Of a stretch of DNA of 64,000 nucleotides, positions 53,691 to 61,775 are shown piece after piece. Positions within the stretch are counted from its first letter, which is position 1, and each line of letters opens with the position of its first letter. Location: contig JAADJJ010000001.1 in NCBI GenBank assembly GCA_010092695.1, forward strand, positions 4,154,001 through 4,218,000, written 5' to 3'. The notes beneath the pieces are model-generated. The model did no database searches and had not been told where the DNA came from. It worked only from the letters and a program-made list of their open reading frames with translations. A program made the translations under genes and the position numbers. This DNA comes from Enterobacteriaceae bacterium 4M9 (GTDB lineage Bacteria > Pseudomonadota > Gammaproteobacteria > Enterobacterales > Enterobacteriaceae).

Positions 53691-53852
53691 TCAGGGACGT
53701 CTGCGGCCCATAAACAAGCTAACCAGAAACAAGATAACACCGACTACAAACACAATTTTAGCCGCACTTGCCGCAGTACCCGCAAGCCCACCAAAACCAA
53801 GTGCTGCAGCAATTACCGCGATAACCAGAAAAATAATGCCCCATCGAAACAT
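53691..53852 (-). CDS. ytjA: Small membrane protein YtjA (DUF1328)
   Basis: A 53-residue protein with two predicted membrane helices around a glycine-rich turn (LGFGGLAGTAASAAK) and a basic end (MGRRRP). It is nearly identical to E. coli YtjA. ATG 53852 follows GGAGA. Function unknown; the family is often stress-linked, and it sits beside osmY here. It is below usual ORF size cut-offs. Confidence 0.95.
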   Translation of the reverse strand: MFRWGIIFLVIAVIAAALGFGGLAGTAASAAKIVFVVGVILFLVSLFMGRRRP

Positions 53853-53984
53853 AAGACTCTCCTTTATTTATGATTAAAAGCGAACCTGCTGTTGCTCACC
53901 GGCGTAACACGCCTTGCCATGACATCGTTATGTTTCCGTATTGCTTGTGCGCTCCTGGCTTTGCCAGGAGCCGCATTACAGACG

Positions 53985-54590
53985 TTACTTTTTAATTTGC
54001 AGATCGTTTTTCACGCTTTTCACGCCGTCTACCGCTTTCGCAACGCTTTCAGCCCTGTCGGACTGCGCCTGCGATTCCACGGTACCGGAAAGCTGTACCA
54101 CACCATCGGTGGTGCTCACTTTCACGTTACGCGAAGGCACCATGTCATCTGCCAGAAGTTTTGCTTTGATTTCACTGGTGGTGGCTGTGTCACCGGCATA
54201 ACCGCTCACTGACTGCGTTGCACCGTCTTTCACGTGCAGTTTGTCGCTAACAGAGCTGACGCCTTCAACGCCTTTTGCCGTAGCGACCGCTTTTTCAGCT
54301 TCAGCCTGGCTTGCGACAAAACCGCTCAACGTCACGACTTTGTTTTCAGTTTTGACCGAAATATCGGTGCTTTTTACGCCTTTATCATCGAGCAGCGCCG
54401 CTTTAACCTTAGCTGTAATTGCGCTGTCGTCCATGAAATTACCGACTTTGTTCATAGAGCTATCGATTTTCTGACCTGCGGATTCACCGGTGCTCTGGGT
54501 CGTTTCACTCTGTGCAAACGCAGCACCGCTTGCCAGCACAGAACCCAGAACCACAGTCAGCAGAGTTTTCGAAAACTTACGTGTATTCAT
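53985..54590 (-). CDS. osmY: Periplasmic osmotic-stress protein OsmY
   Basis: RpoS-dependent periplasmic chaperone-like protein with two BON domains. It has 201 residues from ATG 54590 (frame open to 54680). A signal peptide ends at ASGAAFA before QSETTQ (about residue 26). BON domains lie near residues 55-122 and 134-201 (TLSGFVASQAEAEKAV and QLSGTVESQAQSDRAE). E. coli OsmY helps outer-membrane protein folding. Confidence 0.97.
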   Translation of the reverse strand: MNTRKFSKTLLTVVLGSVLASGAAFAQSETTQSTGESAGQKIDSSMNKVGNFMDDSAITAKVKAALLDDKGVKSTDISVKTENKVVTLSGFVASQAEAEKAVATAKGVEGVSSVSDKLHVKDGATQSVSGYAGDTATTSEIKAKLLADDMVPSRNVKVSTTDGVVQLSGTVESQAQSDRAESVAKAVDGVKSVKNDLQIKK

Positions 54591-54925
54591 CGATGTATTC
54601 CTGTTGTTTTGCCCAAATAGTGAGCCAGTACCGCCATGCCGACGGCCAGACATACAGCTGGGCTTAACTGCCCGGCTCATCCTCTTTTTTACGTCGGTGA
54701 CGTAAGAAACGGTAATTAATCACGCGCTGGATTTCATGGCTGAACATCGCACCTGAAAACATCATCAGGAGAGTGTTTTATCCATTACGCAGCGCGGTGA
54801 ATGAGGTAAATATAGTTCGTGATGGCAAAAACGCATGGGAATAACGCTGAAAAGGCTAAAAAGCTGCGTTCAGGAGGGGATTTTAAGAAACATCTGCAAC
54901 AGGCTAATATTCAACACTATTTTAG
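54591..54925. other. prfC-osmY intergenic region
   Basis: Expected to hold the RpoS-type osmY promoter, which I could not place with confidence. Plus-strand frames at 54819-55125 run into prfC antisense and look spurious. Confidence 0.55.
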
Positions 54926-54949
54926 CGGCGCATGCGAACGCATGCGCCG
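54926..54949. repeat. Palindromic hairpin just past the prfC stop
   Basis: Perfect 11-bp arms CGGCGCATGCG and CGCATGCGCCG around an AA/TT loop, 11 bases past the prfC stop. No T run follows on either strand, so it is probably an mRNA 3'-end stabilising hairpin or a protein site. Confidence 0.7.
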
Positions 54950-54960
54950 TGAGGGCAAGA

Positions 54961-56550
54961 TTAATGCTCGCGCGTTTTACGGAACACCACGTCAGGATAG
55001 CGCTCCTGCGTCAGATTCAGGTTCACCATGGTTGGGGCGATGTAGGTCAGGTTATCACCACCATCCAGCGCCAGTTGAACCTCGTTTTTACGCTTGAATT
55101 CTTCAAATTTCTTCACGTCTGTTGACTCAACCCAGCGCGCGGTTGCCACGTTGACGGATTCGTAAATCGCCTCAACGTTGTACTCGCTCTTAAGACGCGC
55201 CACGACCACGTCAAACTGCAGCACACCCACCGCGCCCACAATCAGGTCATTGTTGGCAATCGGGCGGAACACCTGTACCGCGCCCTCTTCAGAAAGCTGC
55301 ACCAGCCCTTTGAGTAGCTGCTTTTGCTTGAGCGGATCTTTAAGACGAATGCGGCGAAACAGTTCCGGTGCGAAGTTCGGGATACCGGTGAACTTCATCA
55401 TTTCGCCCTGGGTGAAGGTATCACCAATCTGAATAGTACCGTGGTTATGCAGGCCAATAATGTCGCCCGGATACGCCTCTTCAACGTGTGCACGGTCACC
55501 GGCCATAAAGGTCAGCGCGTCAGAAATCACGACGTCTTTACCGATGCGCACCTGACGCAGCTTCATGCCCTTCTCATACTTACCGGACACCACGCGCATA
55601 AACGCCACGCGGTCACGGTGTTTCGGGTCCATGTTGGCCTGAATTTTGAAGACAAAGCCAGAGAACTTATCTTCTTTTGCTTCGACTTCACGCACGTCGG
55701 TTTTACGCGGCATGGGCGCAGGCGCCCAGGACACCAGCCCGTCGAGCATATGGTCAACGCCGAAGTTACCCAGCGCGGTCCCAAAGAACACTGGCGTGAT
55801 GTCACCGCTCAGGAACAGTTCTTCGTCGAATTCGGTTGAGGCACCTTTTACCAGCTCCAGCTCATCGCGCAGCTGCTGGGCGAGATCGTCACCGACTGCG
55901 GCATCCAGGTCCGGGTTATCCAGCCCTTTTACGATGCGCACTTCCTGGATGGTGTGGCCCTGTCCGGTCTGGTAGAGATAGGTTTCGTCTTTATAGAGGT
56001 GATAAACGCCTTTAAACAGCTTGCCGCAGCCAATCGGCCAGGTGATGGGCGCACAGGCAATTTTCAGCTCGTTTTCCACTTCGTCCAGCAGCTCCATCGG
56101 GTCGCGGATATCGCGGTCGAGCTTGTTCATGAACGTCAGAATCGGCGTGTCGCGCAGACGCGTCACTTCCATCAGCTTACGGGTACGATCTTCAACGCCT
56201 TTTGCCGCATCAATCACCATCAGGCAGCAGTCCACTGCCGTCAGGGTACGGTAGGTATCTTCCGAGAAGTCTTCGTGCCCTGGGGTATCCAGCAGGTTGA
56301 CCAGGCAATCGTGATACGGGAACTGCATGACCGAGGTAGTAATGGAGATACCGCGCTGCTTTTCCATTTCCATCCAGTCGGATTTTGCATGCTGGCTGGA
56401 GCCACGCCCTTTTACCGTGCCCGCAGTCTGAATAGCCTGTCCGAACAGCAGCACTTTTTCAGTGATCGTCGTTTTACCGGCGTCCGGGTGGGAGATGATG
56501 GCAAAAGTGCGGCGTCTTGCCACCTCCTGCAAATAGGGAGACAACGTCAT
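54961..56550 (-). CDS. prfC: Peptide chain release factor 3
   Basis: Translational GTPase that recycles RF1 and RF2 after peptide release. It has 529 residues, as in E. coli. G motifs: SHPDAGKTT near residue 20, DTPGHEDFSEDTYR near 88 and FMNKLDRD near 142. The RF3-type C-terminal domain follows (EAIYESVNVATARWVE). The gene is alone, with yjjG upstream in the same direction. Confidence 0.98.
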   Translation of the reverse strand: MTLSPYLQEVARRRTFAIISHPDAGKTTITEKVLLFGQAIQTAGTVKGRGSSQHAKSDWMEMEKQRGISITTSVMQFPYHDCLVNLLDTPGHEDFSEDTYRTLTAVDCCLMVIDAAKGVEDRTRKLMEVTRLRDTPILTFMNKLDRDIRDPMELLDEVENELKIACAPITWPIGCGKLFKGVYHLYKDETYLYQTGQGHTIQEVRIVKGLDNPDLDAAVGDDLAQQLRDELELVKGASTEFDEELFLSGDITPVFFGTALGNFGVDHMLDGLVSWAPAPMPRKTDVREVEAKEDKFSGFVFKIQANMDPKHRDRVAFMRVVSGKYEKGMKLRQVRIGKDVVISDALTFMAGDRAHVEEAYPGDIIGLHNHGTIQIGDTFTQGEMMKFTGIPNFAPELFRRIRLKDPLKQKQLLKGLVQLSEEGAVQVFRPIANNDLIVGAVGVLQFDVVVARLKSEYNVEAIYESVNVATARWVESTDVKKFEEFKRKNEVQLALDGGDNLTYIAPTMVNLNLTQERYPDVVFRKTREH

Positions 56551-56668
56551 ATTTCACTCTTCTCGTCAGGCGCGACCAGGTGGCGCGCGGCGCGTTATTC
56601 AATAAAGTGCGGGGATTTTACCCATTGCGGCGCAGATACCCAAAAGAATTCGTCTGCGCCTGGGAGGC

Positions 56669-57346
56669 TCAGGCGTTAAATAACCACTGCTGTAGTTCAT
56701 CAAGCGAGGTCACCTGCTTGTCCGGCGTGATGCCGGCTGGCAACGCGCGGCCGTGGGCGTTAAGCCAGACGGTACTCAACCCGGCGTTAATGCCACCCAG
56801 GATGTCCGACTCAGCGGTATCGCCCACCATCAACACCCGCTCACGCGTCGGGTTGCCCATTTGTGTGAGCGCGTAATCAAAGATTTTCTTATCCGGCTTT
56901 GCTACGCCCACCTGCTCGGAAATCACCAGCAGGTCGAAAAAGTCGCGCAGGCCGGTGCGTTCGAGGCGAATTTGCTGGAGCGCGGTAAAGCCATTGGTGA
57001 TGATGCCAAGCTTTGTATTGCCTTTAAGCGCATCAAGCAGCGCCAGCGCCCCCGGCAGCGGGGCGCAAATATCTGCCATGGCGTTCAGAAACGCGCTATT
57101 AAGGTCACTTGCCGGCACGTTAAGCCGCTCAGCCCAGCTTTCAAAGCGCTGTACCTGAAGCTGGAGCGCGGTAATGGCACCGTTCTGATAATCCACCCAC
57201 AGCGGCTTATTCACGGCCTGGTAGTCCTGGAAATCCTTGTCAGTAAACGTCACGCTGTAATCGAGAAACATGCGCTGTAGCCCGCCGAACGCGTCGAAGG
57301 TAAACAGCGTTTCATCAGCATCAAAGAGTATCCAGTCCCACTTCAT
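56669..57346 (-). CDS. yjjG: Pyrimidine 5'-nucleotidase YjjG
   Basis: HAD-family house-cleaning nucleotidase acting on non-canonical dUMP/UMP analogues. It has 225 residues. HAD motifs: nucleophile in FDADETLFTFDA near residue 8, ITNGFTALQQ near 108, KPDKKIFDYAL near 152 and MVGDTAESDILGG near 175. It lies 20 bp after rimI in the same direction, so the three genes holD, rimI and yjjG probably share a transcript. Confidence 0.96.
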   Translation of the reverse strand: MKWDWILFDADETLFTFDAFGGLQRMFLDYSVTFTDKDFQDYQAVNKPLWVDYQNGAITALQLQVQRFESWAERLNVPASDLNSAFLNAMADICAPLPGALALLDALKGNTKLGIITNGFTALQQIRLERTGLRDFFDLLVISEQVGVAKPDKKIFDYALTQMGNPTRERVLMVGDTAESDILGGINAGLSTVWLNAHGRALPAGITPDKQVTSLDELQQWLFNA

Positions 57347-57366
57347 TCACATCACCTTTAGCGTTA

Positions 57367-57810
57367 TCAGCCCAGCGGCAGGGCCATAATAATGGCGTCC
57401 TCACGCCCGTTGGCGGTAGGGTAATAATTGCGCCGTATCGTCGCCTCGTTAAAACCAAGGCTTTCATAAAGCGCGATGGCGGCAACGTTAGAGGCCCGCA
57501 CCTCCAGCCACAGCGTGAGGATCTGTTTTTGTTCCAGTTCGCTGATTAAGTGCTCCAGCAGCGCCCGGCCAAGCCCGCGCCGCTGAAAAGCCGGGCTGAC
57601 CGCAATGTTAAACAGCGTGGCTTCGTCCAGCACCACCTGCGTGATGGCAAACGCCGCCATTTCATCGCCAACATCCAGACGTAAGTTGAAATAGCGCTCG
57701 CCCTGGTTGCTGGCAAACGTCTTTTCACTCCAGGGAAAGGCGTGGCTGCGCTGTTCAATGGCAAACGCCTGCGCGAGGCCATCGGTATTAAGAGAGGAAA
57801 TCCTGTTCAT
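57367..57810 (-). CDS. rimI: Ribosomal protein S18 alanine N-acetyltransferase RimI
   Basis: GNAT acetyltransferase modifying the N-terminal alanine of S18. It has 147 residues from ATG 57810 (frame open to 57870). Conserved PWSEKTFASNQGERYFNL, the acetyl-CoA loop RRGLGRALLEHL near residue 83, and LYESLGFNEATIRRNYYP near the end. It overlaps the 3' end of holD by 23 bases, so its translation likely depends on holD. Confidence 0.96.
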   Translation of the reverse strand: MNRISSLNTDGLAQAFAIEQRSHAFPWSEKTFASNQGERYFNLRLDVGDEMAAFAITQVVLDEATLFNIAVSPAFQRRGLGRALLEHLISELEQKQILTLWLEVRASNVAAIALYESLGFNEATIRRNYYPTANGREDAIIMALPLG

Positions 57811-58192
57811 GTTCACATATCTGGCGCCAGAGTGCGGCGCGCGCCTGTGCGCTGTGTTGAAGCTCATCAAGGCCCGGCGTCGTAAGCCGCGCCCCCGTCA
57901 GAGGAAGCGCCGCCTCCACACCCAAAAGCCAGCTGTTGCAGCTCGCCCCTTCCGGCAGCATGGCGGCACGGTCGGGCGTAAGCCACATCACGGCGTCGGT
58001 GGAAAGCGCAAGCGCGCGTAAAATATCGGCCACCAGTGCATCAGCCGGTGACGGCAGCACATCAGCCACCACCACCAGGCGCACGGTATCGGGGAGAGTC
58101 AGCGCGATTTCGCCCTGCAACACCGCGGGGCGGCGCAGCGTCCACCGGGTGATTCCCAGCTGCTGAAGCTGCCAGTCACGTCGGGTAGTCAT
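57788..58192 (-). CDS. holD: DNA polymerase III psi subunit
   Basis: Psi subunit of the clamp loader, bridging the chi subunit and SSB to the complex. It has 134 residues (E. coli 137). The fast-evolving family is recognised by the opening RRDWQLQQLGITRWTLRRP and by its place between rsmC (divergent) and rimI (overlapping). Confidence 0.94.
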   Translation of the reverse strand: MTTRRDWQLQQLGITRWTLRRPAVLQGEIALTLPDTVRLVVVADVLPSPADALVADILRALALSTDAVMWLTPDRAAMLPEGASCNSWLLGVEAALPLTGARLTTPGLDELQHSAQARAALWRQICEHEQDFLS

Positions 58193-58338
58193 GAGCGAAA
58201 CCTGTTTAAGTCACCTGAGGGGCGCAAATATAGCAAATCCATCGCACGCCCGCCAATTTCCCCGCCATATGACAGGACACCTGCAACTTGTCGGACGAGC
58301 GTATATAATCGCCGCCTGATTACGATGAGGAGTATGTT

Positions 58339-59367
58339 ATGTCCGCGTGGACCCCGGCGAGTGAAGTGCTACTGCGCCACAGTGATGATTTCGAAAACCG
58401 CCGCGTGCTATTTGCCGGCGATTTGCAGGACGACCTGCCTGCACGCCTGGAAACGGCGGGCAGCCGCGTCCACACCCAGCAATATCACCACTGGCAGACG
58501 CTGAGCGCGCAGATGGGCGAGAACGCACAATTTGGGCTGGTGGCCAACGCCGACAGCGTGGCCGATTGCGACACACTGATTTACTACTGGCCGAAGAACA
58601 AACCTGAAGCCCAATTCCAGTTGATGAACCTGCTCTCTTTACTGCCGCAGGGCAGTGATCTGTTTGTGGTAGGCGAAAACCGCAGCGGCGTGCGCAGCGC
58701 CGAACAAATTCTTGCGGACATTGCCCCGCTCAACAAAATCGACAGCGCCCGCCGCTGCGGCCTTTATTACGGCAAGCTGGAAAGCCGCCCCACCTTTGAC
58801 GCCGACGGCTGGTGGAGCGAGTACCAGAGCGAAGGGCTGGCGATTAAAACGCTGCCTGGCGTCTTTAGCCGCGACGGGCTGGACACCGGCAGCCAGTTGC
58901 TGCTGTCAACGCTCACACCGCACACCAAGGGCAAAGTGCTGGATGTTGGCAGCGGCGCAGGCGTGCTGGCAGCAACGCTTATCAGCCATTCACCGAAGGT
59001 GCGCCTGACGCTGTGCGACGTGTCCGCACCTGCGGTTGAAGCCAGCCGCGCAACACTGGCTGCCAACGGCTTTGAAGGCGAGGTGCTTGCGAGCAACGTT
59101 TACTCTGAGATCAGCGGGCGCTTTGACATGATTTTGTCTAACCCGCCGTTCCACGAAGGGCGCCAGACCAGTCTTGATGCCGCGCAAACGTTGATTCGCG
59201 GTGCCATACGCCATCTTAATATCGGCGGTGAGCTACGCATTGTCGCCAACACCTTCCTGCCGTATGCCACCGTGCTGGATGAGGTGTTTGGCAATCACGA
59301 AGTCATTGCCCAGACCGGGCGGTTCAAAGTGTACCGCTCCGTTCACAGCCGCAGGCCGCGCCGCTAG
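58339..59367 (+). CDS. rsmC: 16S rRNA m2G1207 methyltransferase RsmC
   Basis: SAM-dependent methyltransferase for guanine 1207 of 16S rRNA. It has 342 residues in two related domains. The N-terminal half has lost the SAM motif, and the C-terminal half has VLDVGSGAGVLAATL near residue 198 and the N2-guanine catalytic motif LSNPPFHEG near 268. ATG follows GAGG. It diverges from holD. Confidence 0.97.
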   Translation: MSAWTPASEVLLRHSDDFENRRVLFAGDLQDDLPARLETAGSRVHTQQYHHWQTLSAQMGENAQFGLVANADSVADCDTLIYYWPKNKPEAQFQLMNLLSLLPQGSDLFVVGENRSGVRSAEQILADIAPLNKIDSARRCGLYYGKLESRPTFDADGWWSEYQSEGLAIKTLPGVFSRDGLDTGSQLLLSTLTPHTKGKVLDVGSGAGVLAATLISHSPKVRLTLCDVSAPAVEASRATLAANGFEGEVLASNVYSEISGRFDMILSNPPFHEGRQTSLDAAQTLIRGAIRHLNIGGELRIVANTFLPYATVLDEVFGNHEVIAQTGRFKVYRSVHSRRPRR

Positions 59368-59521
59368 CGACACGACCGGGCGTAACGCTGCGCCTGTGCT
59401 CACTCGCAGGAGAAGACCGGTGCAGCAGTAAGCGGGCTTTCTTTGCGTTATCGTTAAAAATGCGCCGCTGCTCAGGGTGCCGTTTTTTGCAGCAATTGGA
59501 AAAACGGCACGCAATTAAGTA

Positions 59522-59549
59522 TTGACCTGCCCCGTAAAACATCTAGAAT
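59522..59549 (+). promoter_or_regulatory. Promoter of the tRNA-Leu cluster
   Basis: TTGACC (59522-59527), 16-base spacer, TAGAAT (59544-59549), then the GC-rich discriminator GCGCC. This is the pattern of stringently controlled stable RNA promoters. The first tRNA begins about 40 bases downstream. Confidence 0.88.
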
Positions 59550-59590
59550 GCGCCTCCGTGGTTGCAATACTTCTGTAGTGTTGCCGGTAT

Positions 59591-59677
59591 GCGAAGGTGG
59601 CGGAATTGGTAGACGCGCTAGCTTCAGGTGTTAGTGTCCTTACGGACGTGGGGGTTCAAGTCCCCCCCCTCGCACCA
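59591..59677 (+). tRNA. tRNA-Leu(CAG), copy 1
   Basis: 87 bases including encoded CCA. The acceptor GCGAAGG pairs with the 3' arm before ACCA, the long class II variable arm is TGTCCTTACGGACG, and the anticodon CAG is at 59625-59627 between CTAGC and GTTAG stems. The sequence corresponds to the E. coli leuQPV/leuT type. Confidence 0.98.
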
Positions 59678-59710
59678 ACAACCACGCGATATTGCTTTTA
59701 GCAGCACACT

Positions 59711-59797
59711 GCGAAGGTGGCGGAATTGGTAGACGCGCTAGCTTCAGGTGTTAGTGTCCTTACGGACGTGGGGGTTCAAGTCCCCCCCCTCGCACCA
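59711..59797 (+). tRNA. tRNA-Leu(CAG), copy 2
   Basis: Identical in all 87 bases to copy 1, with encoded CCA. Thirty-three bases separate it from copy 1. Same orientation and presumably the same primary transcript. Confidence 0.98.
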
Positions 59798-59839
59798 CAC
59801 TGCGCGGGCAATATCATCAAAAGAAAGAAAGTAGACCGT

Positions 59840-59926
59840 GCGAAGGTGGCGGAATTGGTAGACGCGCTAGCTTCAGGTGTTAGTGTCCTTACGGACGTGG
59901 GGGTTCAAGTCCCCCCCCTCGCACCA
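59840..59926 (+). tRNA. tRNA-Leu(CAG), copy 3
   Basis: Identical to copies 1 and 2, 42 bases after copy 2. The spacers differ from each other. A CTTTCTTTTTC stretch follows immediately and may serve as the transcript end. CUG is the main leucine codon of these genes, which explains the dosage. Confidence 0.98.
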
Positions 59927-60005
59927 CTTTCTTTTTCATCTCCCGGCGATAGCGCCAGATAATCCCTCTGATCAGTATCATCCCAGAACCCGCTGGCGAC
60001 GTGCC

Positions 60006-60251
60006 TTATCTTTCAGCCAGTACACCCAGATTCAACGCAAGCAGCGCCATACCGCTGGCAAACGCAATACACGACGGTAGCAGCATGAAGTGGCGCAGTC
60101 GGCGGTGAAAAAGCATGCCGGTGGTCGCTACCATTGCCAGCACCATCAGCACGCGCCATTGCGCAAACGTTAGCCCGCCCAGCGCCAGTCCGGCCACCAC
60201 TGCACCGGATAACAGCACACCCCAACCGCTTTCCAGACTTTTTTGTAACAT
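60006..60251 (-). CDS. yjjZ: Small membrane protein YjjZ (DUF1435)
   Basis: An 81-residue inner-membrane protein with three predicted helices. It matches E. coli YjjZ through LQKSLESGWGVLLSG, a central QWRVLMVLAMV and LRHFMLLPSCIAFASGM. Function unknown. It is divergent from fhuF, with two Fur-like sites between them, so it may be iron-regulated. Confidence 0.9.
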   Translation of the reverse strand: MLQKSLESGWGVLLSGAVVAGLALGGLTFAQWRVLMVLAMVATTGMLFHRRLRHFMLLPSCIAFASGMALLALNLGVLAER

Positions 60252-60270
60252 ACCGGCTATCTCTGCAATA

Positions 60271-60289
60271 GATAATGATAACCAATATC
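60271..60289. promoter_or_regulatory. Fur box near yjjZ
   Basis: GATAATGATAACCAATATC matches the 19-bp Fur consensus at 17 positions. It sits 20 bases upstream of yjjZ. Confidence 0.85.
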
Positions 60290-60368
60290 ATATGGTAATT
60301 TTTCTCATTTGCAAATCACGTCTTGCAAGAGCACGTAAAGGGACTTGCCATTGACGCAACCTATGATT

Positions 60369-60387
60369 AGGATTGGCAATCATTATC
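60369..60387. promoter_or_regulatory. Fur box near fhuF
   Basis: The right half CAATCATTATC is a perfect Fur half-site; the left half is weaker (about 13 of 19 overall). It sits about 20 bases upstream of fhuF, which is Fur-repressed in E. coli. Confidence 0.75.
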
Positions 60388-60408
60388 ATTTAGATTAGCG
60401 CTCAAGGC

Positions 60409-61185
60409 ATGGCATATTACGGTTCTCCTCTCGTTTCTCCCGCCGTCTGGCACCCGGAGCCCGCCAGGTTGTCTCTGGCCGATGAACTACATGCCTGCTT
60501 TAGCGAACAACGTGCCTATTTCCTCGACACCTTCACGTTTAGCACACCCGGTACAGACAGCCTGACCCTGGCCGACTGGTCAACCCCGCACACGCTTAGC
60601 GCACTTATCGCGACCTACGGCGACCATATCTATCAGGCGAGTGAAGACACGCGCCAGAGCAAACCGCTGAAGTCCCTCTGGGCACAGTGGTATCTTGGCC
60701 TGCTGGTGCCACCGCTGATGCTGGCCTTACTGGCAAATGACAGGGCTATCGACGTTTCCCCCGAACGCATTCGCGTCACCTTCCATGAAACCGGCCGTGC
60801 TGCACGCTTTTATCTGGACGTGCGTGAAGATCTCAGCACCACGCTGCTGCCACCGCACCTGCGTCTGGAGAAACTGTGGACGGCCAGTATCACGCCCGTG
60901 GTTGATGCGCTGGAGGCCTCCGGCGACATTAACGGTAAACTCATCTGGAGTAACACCGGTTATCTGATTAACTGGTTTTTGGGCGAAATGCGCGAACAAC
61001 TCGGCGAAGCACAATACAACGCACTGCGTCATGCCTGCTTTTTTAACGCCCAACTCAGCGACGGGCGCGATAATCCACTGTATCGCACCGTCGTTCCCCG
61101 CAACGGCCTGCTGGTGAGGCGCACCTGCTGTCAACGCAACCGCCTGCCCGGCGTCCAGCTGTGCGGTGACTGTACGCTGAAATAG
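60409..61185 (+). CDS. fhuF: Ferric siderophore reductase FhuF
   Basis: Cytoplasmic [2Fe-2S] protein that reduces iron in hydroxamate-type ferrisiderophores after uptake. It has 258 residues (E. coli 262). The unusual C-terminal cluster motif Cys-Cys-x10-Cys-x2-Cys is intact in RRTCCQRNRLPGVQLCGDC. The middle holds the conserved LWAQWYLGLLVPPLMLALL and LIWSNTGYLINWFL. Fur boxes upstream fit iron-starvation expression. Confidence 0.96.
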   Translation: MAYYGSPLVSPAVWHPEPARLSLADELHACFSEQRAYFLDTFTFSTPGTDSLTLADWSTPHTLSALIATYGDHIYQASEDTRQSKPLKSLWAQWYLGLLVPPLMLALLANDRAIDVSPERIRVTFHETGRAARFYLDVREDLSTTLLPPHLRLEKLWTASITPVVDALEASGDINGKLIWSNTGYLINWFLGEMREQLGEAQYNALRHACFFNAQLSDGRDNPLYRTVVPRNGLLVRRTCCQRNRLPGVQLCGDCTLK

Positions 61186-61316
61186 TGCGCAACCCTGCTT
61201 ACTGCGCCCGCGCTCGCACTGGAACGTGACGAAATTTACCAGGATTATCCCTGTTCCCGTTTACAGATTGCCCTGCCTTGTGACAGATTATCTGCCGCAT
61301 TAATGTGGAGAGACTC

Positions 61317-61775
61317 ATGAGCCTGCAATCCGTACGGCAGTTTTTTGCCGACAATGCCCCCGATATCGAAATTATCGAACTCAATGAAAGCACCGCCACC
61401 GTGGCATTGGCCGCTGCGGCCCATCAAGTGGAGCCGGGGCAAATCGCCAAGACGCTATCTCTGAAGGTGAAAGATAACGTGGTGCTGGTCGTCGCAAAGG
61501 GCGATGCCCGCCTTGATAACAAAAAGCTGAAAAATGCCTTCGGTGCCAAGGCGCGCATGCTGAGCTGTGATGAAGTTGTCATGTGTACCGGCCATCCGGT
61601 GGGCGGTGTTTGCCCCTTTGGGCTGGAGAATCCGCTGGCAGTCTACTGCGACATCTCACTTAAAAATTATGATGAAGTCCTGCCTGCCGCAGGCGCCATC
61701 CATAGCGCCGTGCGCATTTCTCCCGCGCGTATGGCCGAGTTGACCAACGCCACCTGGATTGACGTTTGTCAGTGA
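61317..61775 (+). CDS. YbaK/aminoacyl-tRNA deacylase domain protein
   Basis: A 152-residue single-domain member of the YbaK/ProX/INS superfamily, enzymes that hydrolyse mischarged aminoacyl-tRNA. The invariant lysine region AKTLSLKVKDNVVLVVAKGDARLDNKKL is split here into AKTLSLKVKDN and VVLVVAKGDARLDNKKL. The glycine loop is GHPVGGVCPFGL. ATG 61317 after GGAGAG is preferred over the in-frame GTG at 61305. Substrate tRNA unknown. The 3' end overlaps the convergent MFS gene by seven bases. Not at this place in K-12. Confidence 0.85.
   Translation: MSLQSVRQFFADNAPDIEIIELNESTATVALAAAAHQVEPGQIAKTLSLKVKDNVVLVVAKGDARLDNKKLKNAFGAKARMLSCDEVVMCTGHPVGGVCPFGLENPLAVYCDISLKNYDEVLPAAGAIHSAVRISPARMAELTNATWIDVCQ

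Noticed and set aside
54819..55125. Overlapping plus-strand frames starting before prfC
   Set aside because: They enter prfC antisense sequence and contain the palindrome; no start signal of note.
59717..59962. An 81-codon plus-strand frame with two identical 25-residue blocks, resembling a repeat protein
   Set aside because: The repeat is the translation of tRNA-Leu copies 2 and 3. The region is a tRNA cluster, not a gene.
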